The notes beneath the pieces were generated by a model. That model was given only the letters and a program-made list of their open reading frames with translations. It searched no databases and had not been told where the DNA came from. 64,000 bases of DNA from Rhizobium sp. R711. GTDB lineage: Bacteria; Pseudomonadota; Alphaproteobacteria; Rhizobiales; Rhizobiaceae. Position numbers and translations under genes: made by a program. The stretch covers positions 1-64,000 of the forward strand of contig NZ_LOKZ01000009.1 in the NCBI RefSeq assembly GCF_002211365.1, given 5' to 3'. The first letter of the stretch is position 1. Every line of letters starts with the position of its first letter. Of the stretch, positions 18,365-25,583 are shown piece after piece.

Positions 18365-18664
18365 ATGGGCTACGAGAGAAACGACACTTCCAAAGACATC
18401 GACCTGCGGCCGATTGTCGGATTGCTCTCTAACGAGTCCGAGCAAGTCATCGAAATCCTGACGGTTGGCGCGATCAAGAAACATCGCACGCTTGTCGACC
18501 GCGCCGAAAGAATGTTCCAAGTCGCCCATGCAGGAGACCGAGGCGACGAGAAAGAGCCTAGTGACGCTCACCTAGCCTATCTGGAGGCAACGATCGAAAT
18601 GCATGCGCAGATGTCTGCGCTCACAACACTTCTCAACATTCTGGGTCGAACGCCGAAAGTCTGA
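18365..18664 (+). CDS. traM: TraR antiactivator TraM
   Basis: 99 aa. The C-terminal part YLEATIEMHAQMSALTTLLNILGRTPKV is closely similar to TraM of Agrobacterium Ti plasmids, as is DLRPIVGLL near the N-terminus. TraM binds the C-terminal part of TraR and blocks activation until the quorum is reached. The ATG at 18365 is preceded by GGGAGA. Its stop codon abuts the traR stop codon on the other strand (TGATCA shared), so the two genes are exactly tail to tail, as expected for this regulatory pair. Confidence 0.92.
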   Translation: MGYERNDTSKDIDLRPIVGLLSNESEQVIEILTVGAIKKHRTLVDRAERMFQVAHAGDRGDEKEPSDAHLAYLEATIEMHAQMSALTTLLNILGRTPKV

Positions 18665-19369
18665 TCAAATCAGGCCACGCCGAATTGCCAGAGCCACGAG
18701 CTGCGTGTTGTTGCAAAGGTCATAGCGCCGTCGTGCCTCGGCGAGCGCAATGCGGACGGTATTATATTTGACATGCTCGATCTCAGCCGTGTCTTCCACC
18801 GTTTTGCCGAGTGAAAGCCACCGCGTGTAGGTTCCCTCCTTTGGAGAGAGGTAAAACGGTTCCTGGATTGAAGGCGTTACCTTTAGCTGCTCAATGCGAG
18901 CATGTAGCTGCCCAACCGCAGAGGATGCGGAGATCGGATCGATTTCGTCCTGCGCAGTCAGAACGGACTTTGGAGAGACGAAGCTGAGGACTGAGATGGC
19001 GCCACTGGAAATCGCAATTGGAATGGTGATGCCTGAACGGATCCCGAACCGCGCCGCAGTTTCATAGAAAGCCTGGTCTTCCTCCGGCTGCGTTCCTTTT
19101 CGTGGGGTACCAGACCAGATAAAGGCGCGGCGTGATTGTTGGGCGCGCTTCATAATCGGATTTCGTCGGTCCAGGTCCAACTTTCGGCTTCGTTTCAGCC
19201 AATCGGGATGAAGGTTCGATATCACGTAAAAGTCGCCCGGCAGCATTTTGGCATAATCGTAGCCGGAGAATTCGAACCGTTCTGCCAAATCCGCCAGGGC
19301 GGCCTTCAGCGTTGCATCGTCATGCGCGACAGCGCTGATTTCTAAAAGCCCCGCGACTAGTTGGTCCAT
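18665..19369 (-). CDS. traR: LuxR-family quorum-sensing activator TraR
   Basis: 234 aa from the ATG at 19369, the same length as Ti-plasmid TraR and preceded by AGGGG; longer readings start upstream without support. The N-terminal autoinducer domain contains FGIRSGITIPI, and the C-terminal helix-turn-helix contains VKYNTVRIALAEARRRYDL and ends LVALAIRRGLI. Aligned to TraR without gaps, Trp57 and Trp85 of the AHL pocket are kept, but Tyr61 is Ser and the nearly invariant Asp70 is Asn (in RRNPIMKRA). It should bind the dyads at 6997 and 29327. Ligand specificity may be altered; the cognate traI is not in the window. Confidence 0.93.
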   Translation of the reverse strand: MDQLVAGLLEISAVAHDDATLKAALADLAERFEFSGYDYAKMLPGDFYVISNLHPDWLKRSRKLDLDRRNPIMKRAQQSRRAFIWSGTPRKGTQPEEDQAFYETAARFGIRSGITIPIAISSGAISVLSFVSPKSVLTAQDEIDPISASSAVGQLHARIEQLKVTPSIQEPFYLSPKEGTYTRWLSLGKTVEDTAEIEHVKYNTVRIALAEARRRYDLCNNTQLVALAIRRGLI

Positions 19370-19389
19370 CCAAATCCCCTTCATTCGGT

Positions 19390-19414
19390 GCCGCTCCTCC
19401 CGTCCCGGAGCGGC
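19390..19414 (-). promoter_or_regulatory. Hairpin in the traR leader
   Basis: GCCGCTCC and GGAGCGGC form a perfect 8-bp stem with a 9-nt loop, ending about 10 bases before the traR ribosome binding site. A role in translation or mRNA stability is possible. Confidence 0.4.
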
Positions 19415-19656
19415 TCTTGGCGACAGCAGCGGAACGTGGACCGGCTCCTGCCCGACCTCTTCTGCCAACGTTGACGAGCGCAACGTGCGCACGCCACTCA
19501 GCCTGAGGTTGATTCATCTACTTCCGCATGTCGACCACTCGCTATGCGTTTGTGCGAACTTTATCCAACCTGAATTCGATAATGGGTGATTGAGTGATTT
19601 GGCACGATGTAATATGAAGTGCAGCGAAACGAAACGAAATCAGAACTGGTAATCGA

Positions 19657-21282
19657 TTGTTTCAGAACGGGAAATTATTTCTGCCACCGCCGAATGACGG
19701 CAGTGACTGGAAGGAATTGTTCAAGAAACTGGCCGCGGCGGGCGCAGGCAGAGCACTCGGTGAAGACGGATTTCCAGCTGGACCATGGACGCCAGAGCTA
19801 CTTGCCGAGGCTATCTCACAGATCGATTCGAACCGCGCTGGGGTTGATCTGAGGACAGTTCAGCTTTGGTTTCAGGAAAACGACCGGGGAATTAGCGCGG
19901 CGAATATTCGTTGGCTTGCGAGGGTTTTCGGATGTGATGATCCGGAAGCCACGGCCGCATGGCAGGTCGAGCTAAGTGCCGCTCAGGCGCGGCTTCAAGC
20001 CAAGAGACGGGAGGCGAAAAAGGCGGACGGCCGTGCGCCAGAACGTCCAGATTTGTTGCCTGACCCCAAAATTGACGACGAACTCTCGTCATCGGTCGAG
20101 CCAAAACCCGACACCGAACCAGAACCCGATGCCGATCGGAAGAAACAGCGCATCAGTTTAGCGCGAAGATCGGAGACGCTTTTTAGCGGCGGCTCGCCGC
20201 TGAACTTGCCCGCGGTGGTGTTTGCAGGCGCCTCCGCTCTTGGCTTTCTGTCCTACATTTTGGGGATCCACAGCGCCGTTTACCTCCGCGCGGATAACGT
20301 TGTGAAAGAGGTTGGATTTCTCTGGGCGCCGAATTGGACCCTCCTCTTCATGGTGCTCTTGCCGCTGTTTTTCGCACTCGTCGCCCAACTGCTCGCCTTT
20401 TGGACAGGGGAGGGACGCGTGAAGCTGTCGATGTGGAGCGACACGACGACAAGTGGCGATGACTGGGCACGTAATGTGGACGCGTCCTCCTTTTCATATT
20501 GGGCAGTGTTCTTGATCTGTGTGTTGTTCGCCGGTGTTTTCCAATGGATTGGCGTTTGCCTGATCCCATTGCTGGAAGGCGGAGCAGACTACGCGACAAG
20601 CTGGGGCACGCTGGCAATTGTGCGACCGGAGGTCATTTCGGTCCCGGTGTCGATCGCGTTCACTGCCCTCGCTTACCTCTATATGTGCCTCTGCTTTTAC
20701 CTATTTTTTGCCGGGCTCATTTTGCTCCACACGATGATCCACGATCTCAGAAGAATTGGCCTGGACGCAACGGTCCTTCGGCAAGGTGGGTCTCAAGGCG
20801 AAGTACATGAGCTTTGCTTAAGATTAATGCGTGGGATATTTCGTTGCACAATTCTAGGCCTTCTGGTCGCGTTGTGCATGAAGGCTCAAAGCTCCTATCT
20901 GACATCGAACGGCAAAAACATCCTCGACTGGTTGGCCGGGGATTTGTCCTCAGCGCTGGCTGGTCGTGACAGTGCCAGCAATGGGTTCCACTATCGGATG
21001 CCTACCCATTACAGCAGCCTGCTTGTTGCACTTTCGACCATCGTCGTCTTTGTCTACGGTTCGATCTGCCTGCGAGGTATAGGCACGCGATTTCATAAAC
21101 CTCTCTGGACGATGGCGGCGATCGTGACATTGCTGTTTGTCACTTACTTGCTGGTTGACGCGTTCGTGGGATTCTCAATCGTTTTGACTATCGGTGTGGT
21201 CGTCGCGGTGTGCAGCCTGATTGATCCTGGCCTCGGCAGCCGGCGATCCAATGAAGTAGGAAGCAAGCAAATTGTATCTTAG
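19657..21282 (+). CDS. rcgA: Multi-pass membrane protein, RcgA-like
   Basis: 541 aa, probable TTG start (uncertain; no clear ribosome binding site). Residues 1-110 are soluble and include a region that reads like a plasmid-type DNA-binding or partner domain (DLRTVQLWFQENDRGISAANIRWLARVFG), followed by a Pro/Glu/Asp-rich linker (about 125-165) and some eight hydrophobic segments (about 180-525). The combination with a following alpha/beta hydrolase in a TraR plasmid matches, from memory, the rcgA-rcgR pair of rhizobial plasmids, where RcgA is annotated as a putative transporter. The name is provisional; biochemical role unknown. Confidence 0.55.
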   Translation: MFQNGKLFLPPPNDGSDWKELFKKLAAAGAGRALGEDGFPAGPWTPELLAEAISQIDSNRAGVDLRTVQLWFQENDRGISAANIRWLARVFGCDDPEATAAWQVELSAAQARLQAKRREAKKADGRAPERPDLLPDPKIDDELSSSVEPKPDTEPEPDADRKKQRISLARRSETLFSGGSPLNLPAVVFAGASALGFLSYILGIHSAVYLRADNVVKEVGFLWAPNWTLLFMVLLPLFFALVAQLLAFWTGEGRVKLSMWSDTTTSGDDWARNVDASSFSYWAVFLICVLFAGVFQWIGVCLIPLLEGGADYATSWGTLAIVRPEVISVPVSIAFTALAYLYMCLCFYLFFAGLILLHTMIHDLRRIGLDATVLRQGGSQGEVHELCLRLMRGIFRCTILGLLVALCMKAQSSYLTSNGKNILDWLAGDLSSALAGRDSASNGFHYRMPTHYSSLLVALSTIVVFVYGSICLRGIGTRFHKPLWTMAAIVTLLFVTYLLVDAFVGFSIVLTIGVVVAVCSLIDPGLGSRRSNEVGSKQIVS

Positions 21283-22267
21283 GTGGCTTGATCGGTGGGA
21301 TGAACAGCGGGCGCGACGCGGTGAAGACGGGAAGGAGGCGACGAGTTTCATTCTGGATGCCGACCGTGCCTTTCCAGGTGAGAAAATCGACAGCATCCGC
21401 GAATTTTTTGCGCGAGCGGATGAAGCGTCGGCTGACCATAAATTTTTTGATGAGCCAAATGGCGGCGATCAATGTTTCGACGTGAGCGAGCATTGGATTA
21501 AATTCGCATCGGACATTTCCACCGATGTCGCAGAGAACAACATTGTCTGGGCGAAAATCACCAAAAGTGGATCCCTCGACAAGGCACTGGTGATCTTTCA
21601 CCATTGGAACGCACGGGCTCGAAACGCTCAAATTGCCGGCTTTTTGTCACGGCGCGGCATCACAGTCGTCGAGATCGCAATGCCTTATCATTTCGAGCGT
21701 AGCCGTCCCGGCTCATTGCACGCGGATTACATGCTGAGCGCCAACCTTGGTCGAACGATCCAAGCCGTGAAGCAGGCAGTGTGTGATGGAAGAAAACTCA
21801 TCCGCTGGCTGAAGGGCGAAGGCTACCGAGAAATCTCCGTCCTCGGCATGAGCCTCGGATCTTGGGTCGCAGGATTGATTGCGGCCCATGATCTGGACGT
21901 TTCGAAGGCCTCGCTGTTTCTGCCAGGTGGAAGCCTTGCGGATATGGTTTGGACTGGTCGCGCCACACGAACTATCCGCAGCAGCCTCGAGCGAGAGATC
22001 GAGCTGGCTGATTTCAGGCGAGCATGGGCTCCCCTCAATCTCGAAAACTACACGCATCGTTTGGCTCGGCCGGATCTCGATATCCAGATGGTGCTCGCCA
22101 GGAGAGACACGGTCGTGATGCCAGAGCTATCGGAGAGCTTGTTAGGCAGTTTGAAGAACGCCGGCGGCCGACCGCAGGTACTGAAACTAAATTGTGGCCA
22201 CTATTCCCTCGGGAAGCTGCCGTACATTCTGTATGCCGGTTTAAGCTTAAAACGGTTTCTGTCTTGA
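21272..22267 (+). CDS. rcgR: Alpha/beta hydrolase, RcgR-like putative quorum lactone hydrolase
   Basis: 331 aa from a TTG that overlaps the end of rcgA by 11 bp. The nucleophile elbow is GMSLGSW with Ser194; LVIFHHWNAR precedes it in the position of the oxyanion strand, MVLARRDTVVMPE supplies a likely acidic residue and LNCGHYSLGKLPY the catalytic His near the C-terminus. In rhizobial plasmids this family is annotated as RcgR, putative quorum lactone hydrolase (recalled, not checked). Next to traR it could tune AHL level or process a membrane-delivered substrate from RcgA. Lactonase activity is inference. Confidence 0.58.
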   Translation: MYLRWLDRWDEQRARRGEDGKEATSFILDADRAFPGEKIDSIREFFARADEASADHKFFDEPNGGDQCFDVSEHWIKFASDISTDVAENNIVWAKITKSGSLDKALVIFHHWNARARNAQIAGFLSRRGITVVEIAMPYHFERSRPGSLHADYMLSANLGRTIQAVKQAVCDGRKLIRWLKGEGYREISVLGMSLGSWVAGLIAAHDLDVSKASLFLPGGSLADMVWTGRATRTIRSSLEREIELADFRRAWAPLNLENYTHRLARPDLDIQMVLARRDTVVMPELSESLLGSLKNAGGRPQVLKLNCGHYSLGKLPYILYAGLSLKRFLS

Positions 22268-22411
22268 GTTGACGTATCGGATGGAAGAAATGAACGTTTG
22301 CTGCGTGTCCGCGTTAGGAACTCGACCCTGGCATCTGCCCGGTCCAAGTTTGCGCTTTTGCAGGAATCCCTGTAATAAACTACGAGAAATTAGCTCAGGA
22401 GGGCCTCGACG

Positions 22412-22591
22412 ATGACAGACATCCAGCTGGAGGCGCTCATCGCGCTCATGGAAAAGCGGGCGGAAGACGCCGCCAAATCTCCGGACGATGCACGCCGTCA
22501 TTTGATGGACGCCGGCATTGTGTCTGCCGATGGCAAGCTCGCCCCGGAATACGCACGCGACGACGACGCAGAGGAAGCGGCCGCCGCTTGA
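22412..22591 (+). CDS. Small acidic protein, probable antitoxin
   Basis: 59 aa with a strong CAGGAGG ribosome binding site. Helical and acidic (many Asp, Glu, Ala), with the pattern HLMDAGIVSADGKLAPEYA, similar in style to small antitoxins whose C-terminus carries a short GI-x-DG-x-L-x-x-Y stretch. Its stop overlaps the TTG start of the next gene by TTGA. Order (small acidic gene first, overlapping a larger gene) is typical of type II toxin-antitoxin operons. Assignment is inference. Confidence 0.55.
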   Translation: MTDIQLEALIALMEKRAEDAAKSPDDARRHLMDAGIVSADGKLAPEYARDDDAEEAAAA

Positions 22592-23205
22592 GTTCCAATT
22601 ATCCCGCATACGTGCTCGGCTACCACGGCTGTGACAAGGCGGTTGGTATGGCTGCGCTAACTGGCGCATCGCCCCTTCTTCCGAGCGAAAAAGCGTATGA
22701 CTGGCTTGGCTCCGGCATCTATTTTTGGGAAAATGACCCCGAGCGTGCACTCGAATGGGCGACGCAAAAAGCTGAATCCGGCGCATACAACGAGCCTTTC
22801 GTGCTCGGCGCAATTATCGATCTCGGCAACTGCCTAGACCTCATTACCCGCAAGTACGTTCCTCTGATTCAGACCAGCTACCGCATGCTGAAAAGCCAGA
22901 TCGAGGCCACCGGCGGCAAAATGCCGGTGAATTCCGATGCCAGAGGCGACAAGAATTCCGACAAACTGGTTCGGAAGCTGGATTGCGCCGTTATCAATTA
23001 CGTCCACGAGATCGCCAAGGAAGCCGCCCTTCCGGCATTCGACACGGTTCGAGGGCTGTTTCCCGAAGGTAATGAAATTTACGATGGCGCTCGCTTTCAC
23101 GAGCGTACCCATACGCAGATCGCCGTTCGCAATGGCGCGTGCATCAAAGGCTTCTTCCTTCCGCGAGGCGAAGCGCCGGCGCTGACTTTTCCGGTTTCGC
23201 CATAG
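22588..23205 (+). CDS. ADP-ribosyltransferase-like protein, probable toxin
   Basis: 205 aa from TTG. Motifs in order are YHG (His13), WLGSGIYFWE (Tyr45) and RTHTQIAVRNGACIKGFF (Gln177), an arrangement like the H-Y-E/Q triads of diphtheria-toxin-type and PARP-type ADP-ribosyltransferases. No signal peptide. Coupled to a small acidic gene upstream, so it most likely acts inside the cell as the toxin of a plasmid-maintenance pair. The catalytic reading is from motif spacing only; it could be an unrelated fold. Confidence 0.55.
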   Translation: MSSNYPAYVLGYHGCDKAVGMAALTGASPLLPSEKAYDWLGSGIYFWENDPERALEWATQKAESGAYNEPFVLGAIIDLGNCLDLITRKYVPLIQTSYRMLKSQIEATGGKMPVNSDARGDKNSDKLVRKLDCAVINYVHEIAKEAALPAFDTVRGLFPEGNEIYDGARFHERTHTQIAVRNGACIKGFFLPRGEAPALTFPVSP

Positions 23206-23228
23206 CGCCTACTCATCCGCAGCGCTCG

Positions 23229-23846
23229 TTATTTTTGTCCGCCGATCCGCGAAAGATCGATCCTCATTCCCGCCTCCGTGGCCTTGCCCGGCTCGGCTGA
23301 TTGTGAGGTATCTTCACTTTCCGGGGGAGGCGCCACGGGATCCTCATCTTCAGCAGGCTTTTCTGAGCGCGGACCTAAGAAGGTCGGGCCTCCAGGATCT
23401 TGGGCACGGAACACGTTGTCGCCCTCGAAGGTGCCCGTCTTCCAAGCGTAAATCGTATCGTCGATCAACTGCGGAAGAAGCTCCGTGTTCGTGGGGCGGC
23501 CATACCATTTGGTGACGATCCGAGCGACCTTTGCAAATATGCCTGTCCCTGTTCGCAAATTCGCGCAGGCGTCGAACATGTCCGGCTGAAGCTGTGACGG
23601 GTCGCTAACCCCAACGCCCGCCGGAAACTGAGTGATGCCGACTCGTACGATGGCATGATTGACATAGTTCTTGACCACACCCATGGCCTCGTCGGGCGAG
23701 CGAGGCTTGGGGATGAGCACCAGCCGACCATCAGCCTTCACCGTTACGGCCAGTGGATCATCGGAACCGACGGCCGAAATGAACTGTTCGACGATAGCGG
23801 GGGGAACGCTTGGATCCGCGCATTTCGCGATGAGGGCAGCGTCCAT
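23229..23846 (-). CDS. traH: Conjugal transfer protein TraH
   Basis: 205 aa from the ATG at 23846, with GGAGAAAG upstream. The open frame extends further upstream but overlaps traB without a better start. TraH occurs last in traAFBH operons of Ti-type plasmids. The conserved core runs from MDAALIAKCADPSVP to about residue 140, followed by an acidic, Pro/Glu-rich tail and a terminal RIDLSRIGG. Role in transfer not well defined. Confidence 0.85.
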   Translation of the reverse strand: MDAALIAKCADPSVPPAIVEQFISAVGSDDPLAVTVKADGRLVLIPKPRSPDEAMGVVKNYVNHAIVRVGITQFPAGVGVSDPSQLQPDMFDACANLRTGTGIFAKVARIVTKWYGRPTNTELLPQLIDDTIYAWKTGTFEGDNVFRAQDPGGPTFLGPRSEKPAEDEDPVAPPPESEDTSQSAEPGKATEAGMRIDLSRIGGQK

Positions 23847-23860
23847 GGTCTTTCTCCAGA

Positions 23861-25027
23861 TCAGGTGTTGAAGGACATCACGAGAGGTTTGCCGAACAGC
23901 CGTGCCCAGGCTTGCGTGCTGGCGCGCTGAATGGCGATGATTGATGTCCCTTTGGTCCACCAGCCGTTTCCGACGACGATGATGAGGTCTGGACCATGGA
24001 CCATCGACTGCAGGACGGGCCAGATGATCAGCTGCTCGTAGCAGATGAACGGAGCGACGCGCTGGTCCCCGACGGTCACGATTGGATTTGCGAAGAAGTC
24101 CGCTCGGGCTCCGCCGCCTCTTCCGATCAATGGCAACCAGGGCTGCCACATCGAGCCAGGCACCGGCATGCGTTCCCGATAGAGGATCTCACTTTCGGTG
24201 GCCGAGACGCGAACCAGCACATTATCATATCCTTCCGCATCGACGACAGCCACGCCGGCGATGAGGCTCAGATCGGCCCCGGCAAGCTGCTGCCGCCACA
24301 CGCGTTCGACCGACGGCGTCCAAAAACCGAGAGCACTTTCAGGCAAGAGCATGTAGGCGGTGTCGGACCGGCGCTGTGAGCGAAGGGTTGCAACAAGGTC
24401 ACTATGACGAGCAAGACTGTTATCGCGACCCAGACTATTTCCGAGCTGCAGGTCGACGCCTTGCCAAGCCCGCCCTATGTCGGGAGCGGTCCAGAATGCG
24501 GCGGACCAGAGCCAGAAGCCTACGAGGGTCATGGCTGCAGCCGGTCGATATCGCGTTGTCATGATTGCGAGACTGGCTGTCACTGCCGCAAGTCCGGCCC
24601 AACCCCATCCCGGAAAAAGGACGCCTGCTGCGGTGATCGGATGCGCCCAGCCGACAATGCCGAAGGGCGGAAGGGCCATGAGAAACATTGCGATTGTATA
24701 TCGCAGGGCTTTCCAGGCGCCGGATCGACGCGACCAGAGTGTGGCATGGACAAGAACGAAGCCTGTTGAGGCCATAAGCCACAAGATCAGTCCCGGCCAG
24801 ATGTCCGCTTGATAGAAGGCAGCCACGCCTTGCGGCAGACCACGCGCCGCCGCCAGAAAATAAGCCGCCGAAACGAGACTTGCTGCCCGACGACTGCGTG
24901 CCAGCGACCAGAGCATGGGAAACGCAATTGCTGCGGGAAGCGCCAATATGTGCCCGCTCCAGGCAATAAATCCGGTCGAGGCAGAAGCCATGGCGAGGGA
25001 AAGCGGCTGGAGCCAATCAGGGCGCAT
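23861..25027 (-). CDS. traB: Conjugal transfer protein TraB (CN-hydrolase / Lnt-like)
   Basis: 388 aa. The N-terminal half has several membrane segments; the C-terminal half is a nitrilase-type domain with LLPESALG (catalytic Glu) and PFICYEQLI (catalytic Cys), the arrangement of apolipoprotein N-acyltransferase. Known TraB of Ti plasmids improves transfer. Its start overlaps the traF stop region and it sits between traF and traH, the conserved order. A lipid acyl-transfer role, for example on TrbH, is inference. Confidence 0.9.
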   Translation of the reverse strand: MRPDWLQPLSLAMASASTGFIAWSGHILALPAAIAFPMLWSLARSRRAASLVSAAYFLAAARGLPQGVAAFYQADIWPGLILWLMASTGFVLVHATLWSRRSGAWKALRYTIAMFLMALPPFGIVGWAHPITAAGVLFPGWGWAGLAAVTASLAIMTTRYRPAAAMTLVGFWLWSAAFWTAPDIGRAWQGVDLQLGNSLGRDNSLARHSDLVATLRSQRRSDTAYMLLPESALGFWTPSVERVWRQQLAGADLSLIAGVAVVDAEGYDNVLVRVSATESEILYRERMPVPGSMWQPWLPLIGRGGGARADFFANPIVTVGDQRVAPFICYEQLIIWPVLQSMVHGPDLIIVVGNGWWTKGTSIIAIQRASTQAWARLFGKPLVMSFNT

Positions 25028-25583
25028 AGGTGAGCACCTGTTTTGCTAGGCCGAGGACACCGGCGGCAGGGACCGGCCCGAAATACCGGGAGTCCCAGGA
25101 TCCGGGGAATGGCGAATGGAGGAACAAAAAGCCGGCCGGAATCGTCCCTCCTGCATACGGGCGCAACAGCCGCCCCTGGCCATCCTGTGAGATGAGGCTC
25201 GAGCTTGCGATTGGCCGCCCGTCGATCGTGACGCCGCCGGCGACATCGATGCGCTGACCGCCGACTGCCGCAACCGTTTTGATGAGGGGACCAAAGCCGC
25301 CCGGGCACAGGCCCGAGCGAAGGTAGCCTCGCTCGAATCCTTCGGAAACGGTGTCGGTCTTAGGTGGGCAGACGAACACCATGTCGCCGACCTGAACCGG
25401 GCGATCGAGTGGTGTGACACGCCAGAGCCCGAGCGGCTCGCTTGGCATGGTGTTGATCCGCAGGCCGCCGATGGTGCCGCCGACAATCACCGTGAGCGCG
25501 ACGCCACATGACATTGCGAGGAGAGTGAGGGCTTGGCGCCTTTGGCGGACTACGGCCGGGGTGGAAGAAGCATGAGACATCAT
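25017..25583 (-). CDS. traF: Conjugal transfer signal peptidase TraF (S26 family)
   Basis: 188 aa. One N-terminal membrane segment (about 20-42) is followed by MPSEPLGLWR with catalytic Ser48 and LIKTVAAVGG with Lys102, the Ser/Lys dyad of type I signal peptidases. The RP4 homologue cleaves and cyclises the TrbC pilin. Start overlaps the traA stop by ATGA and the end overlaps traB. Confidence 0.92.
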   Translation of the reverse strand: MMSHASSTPAVVRQRRQALTLLAMSCGVALTVIVGGTIGGLRINTMPSEPLGLWRVTPLDRPVQVGDMVFVCPPKTDTVSEGFERGYLRSGLCPGGFGPLIKTVAAVGGQRIDVAGGVTIDGRPIASSSLISQDGQGRLLRPYAGGTIPAGFLFLHSPFPGSWDSRYFGPVPAAGVLGLAKQVLTYAP

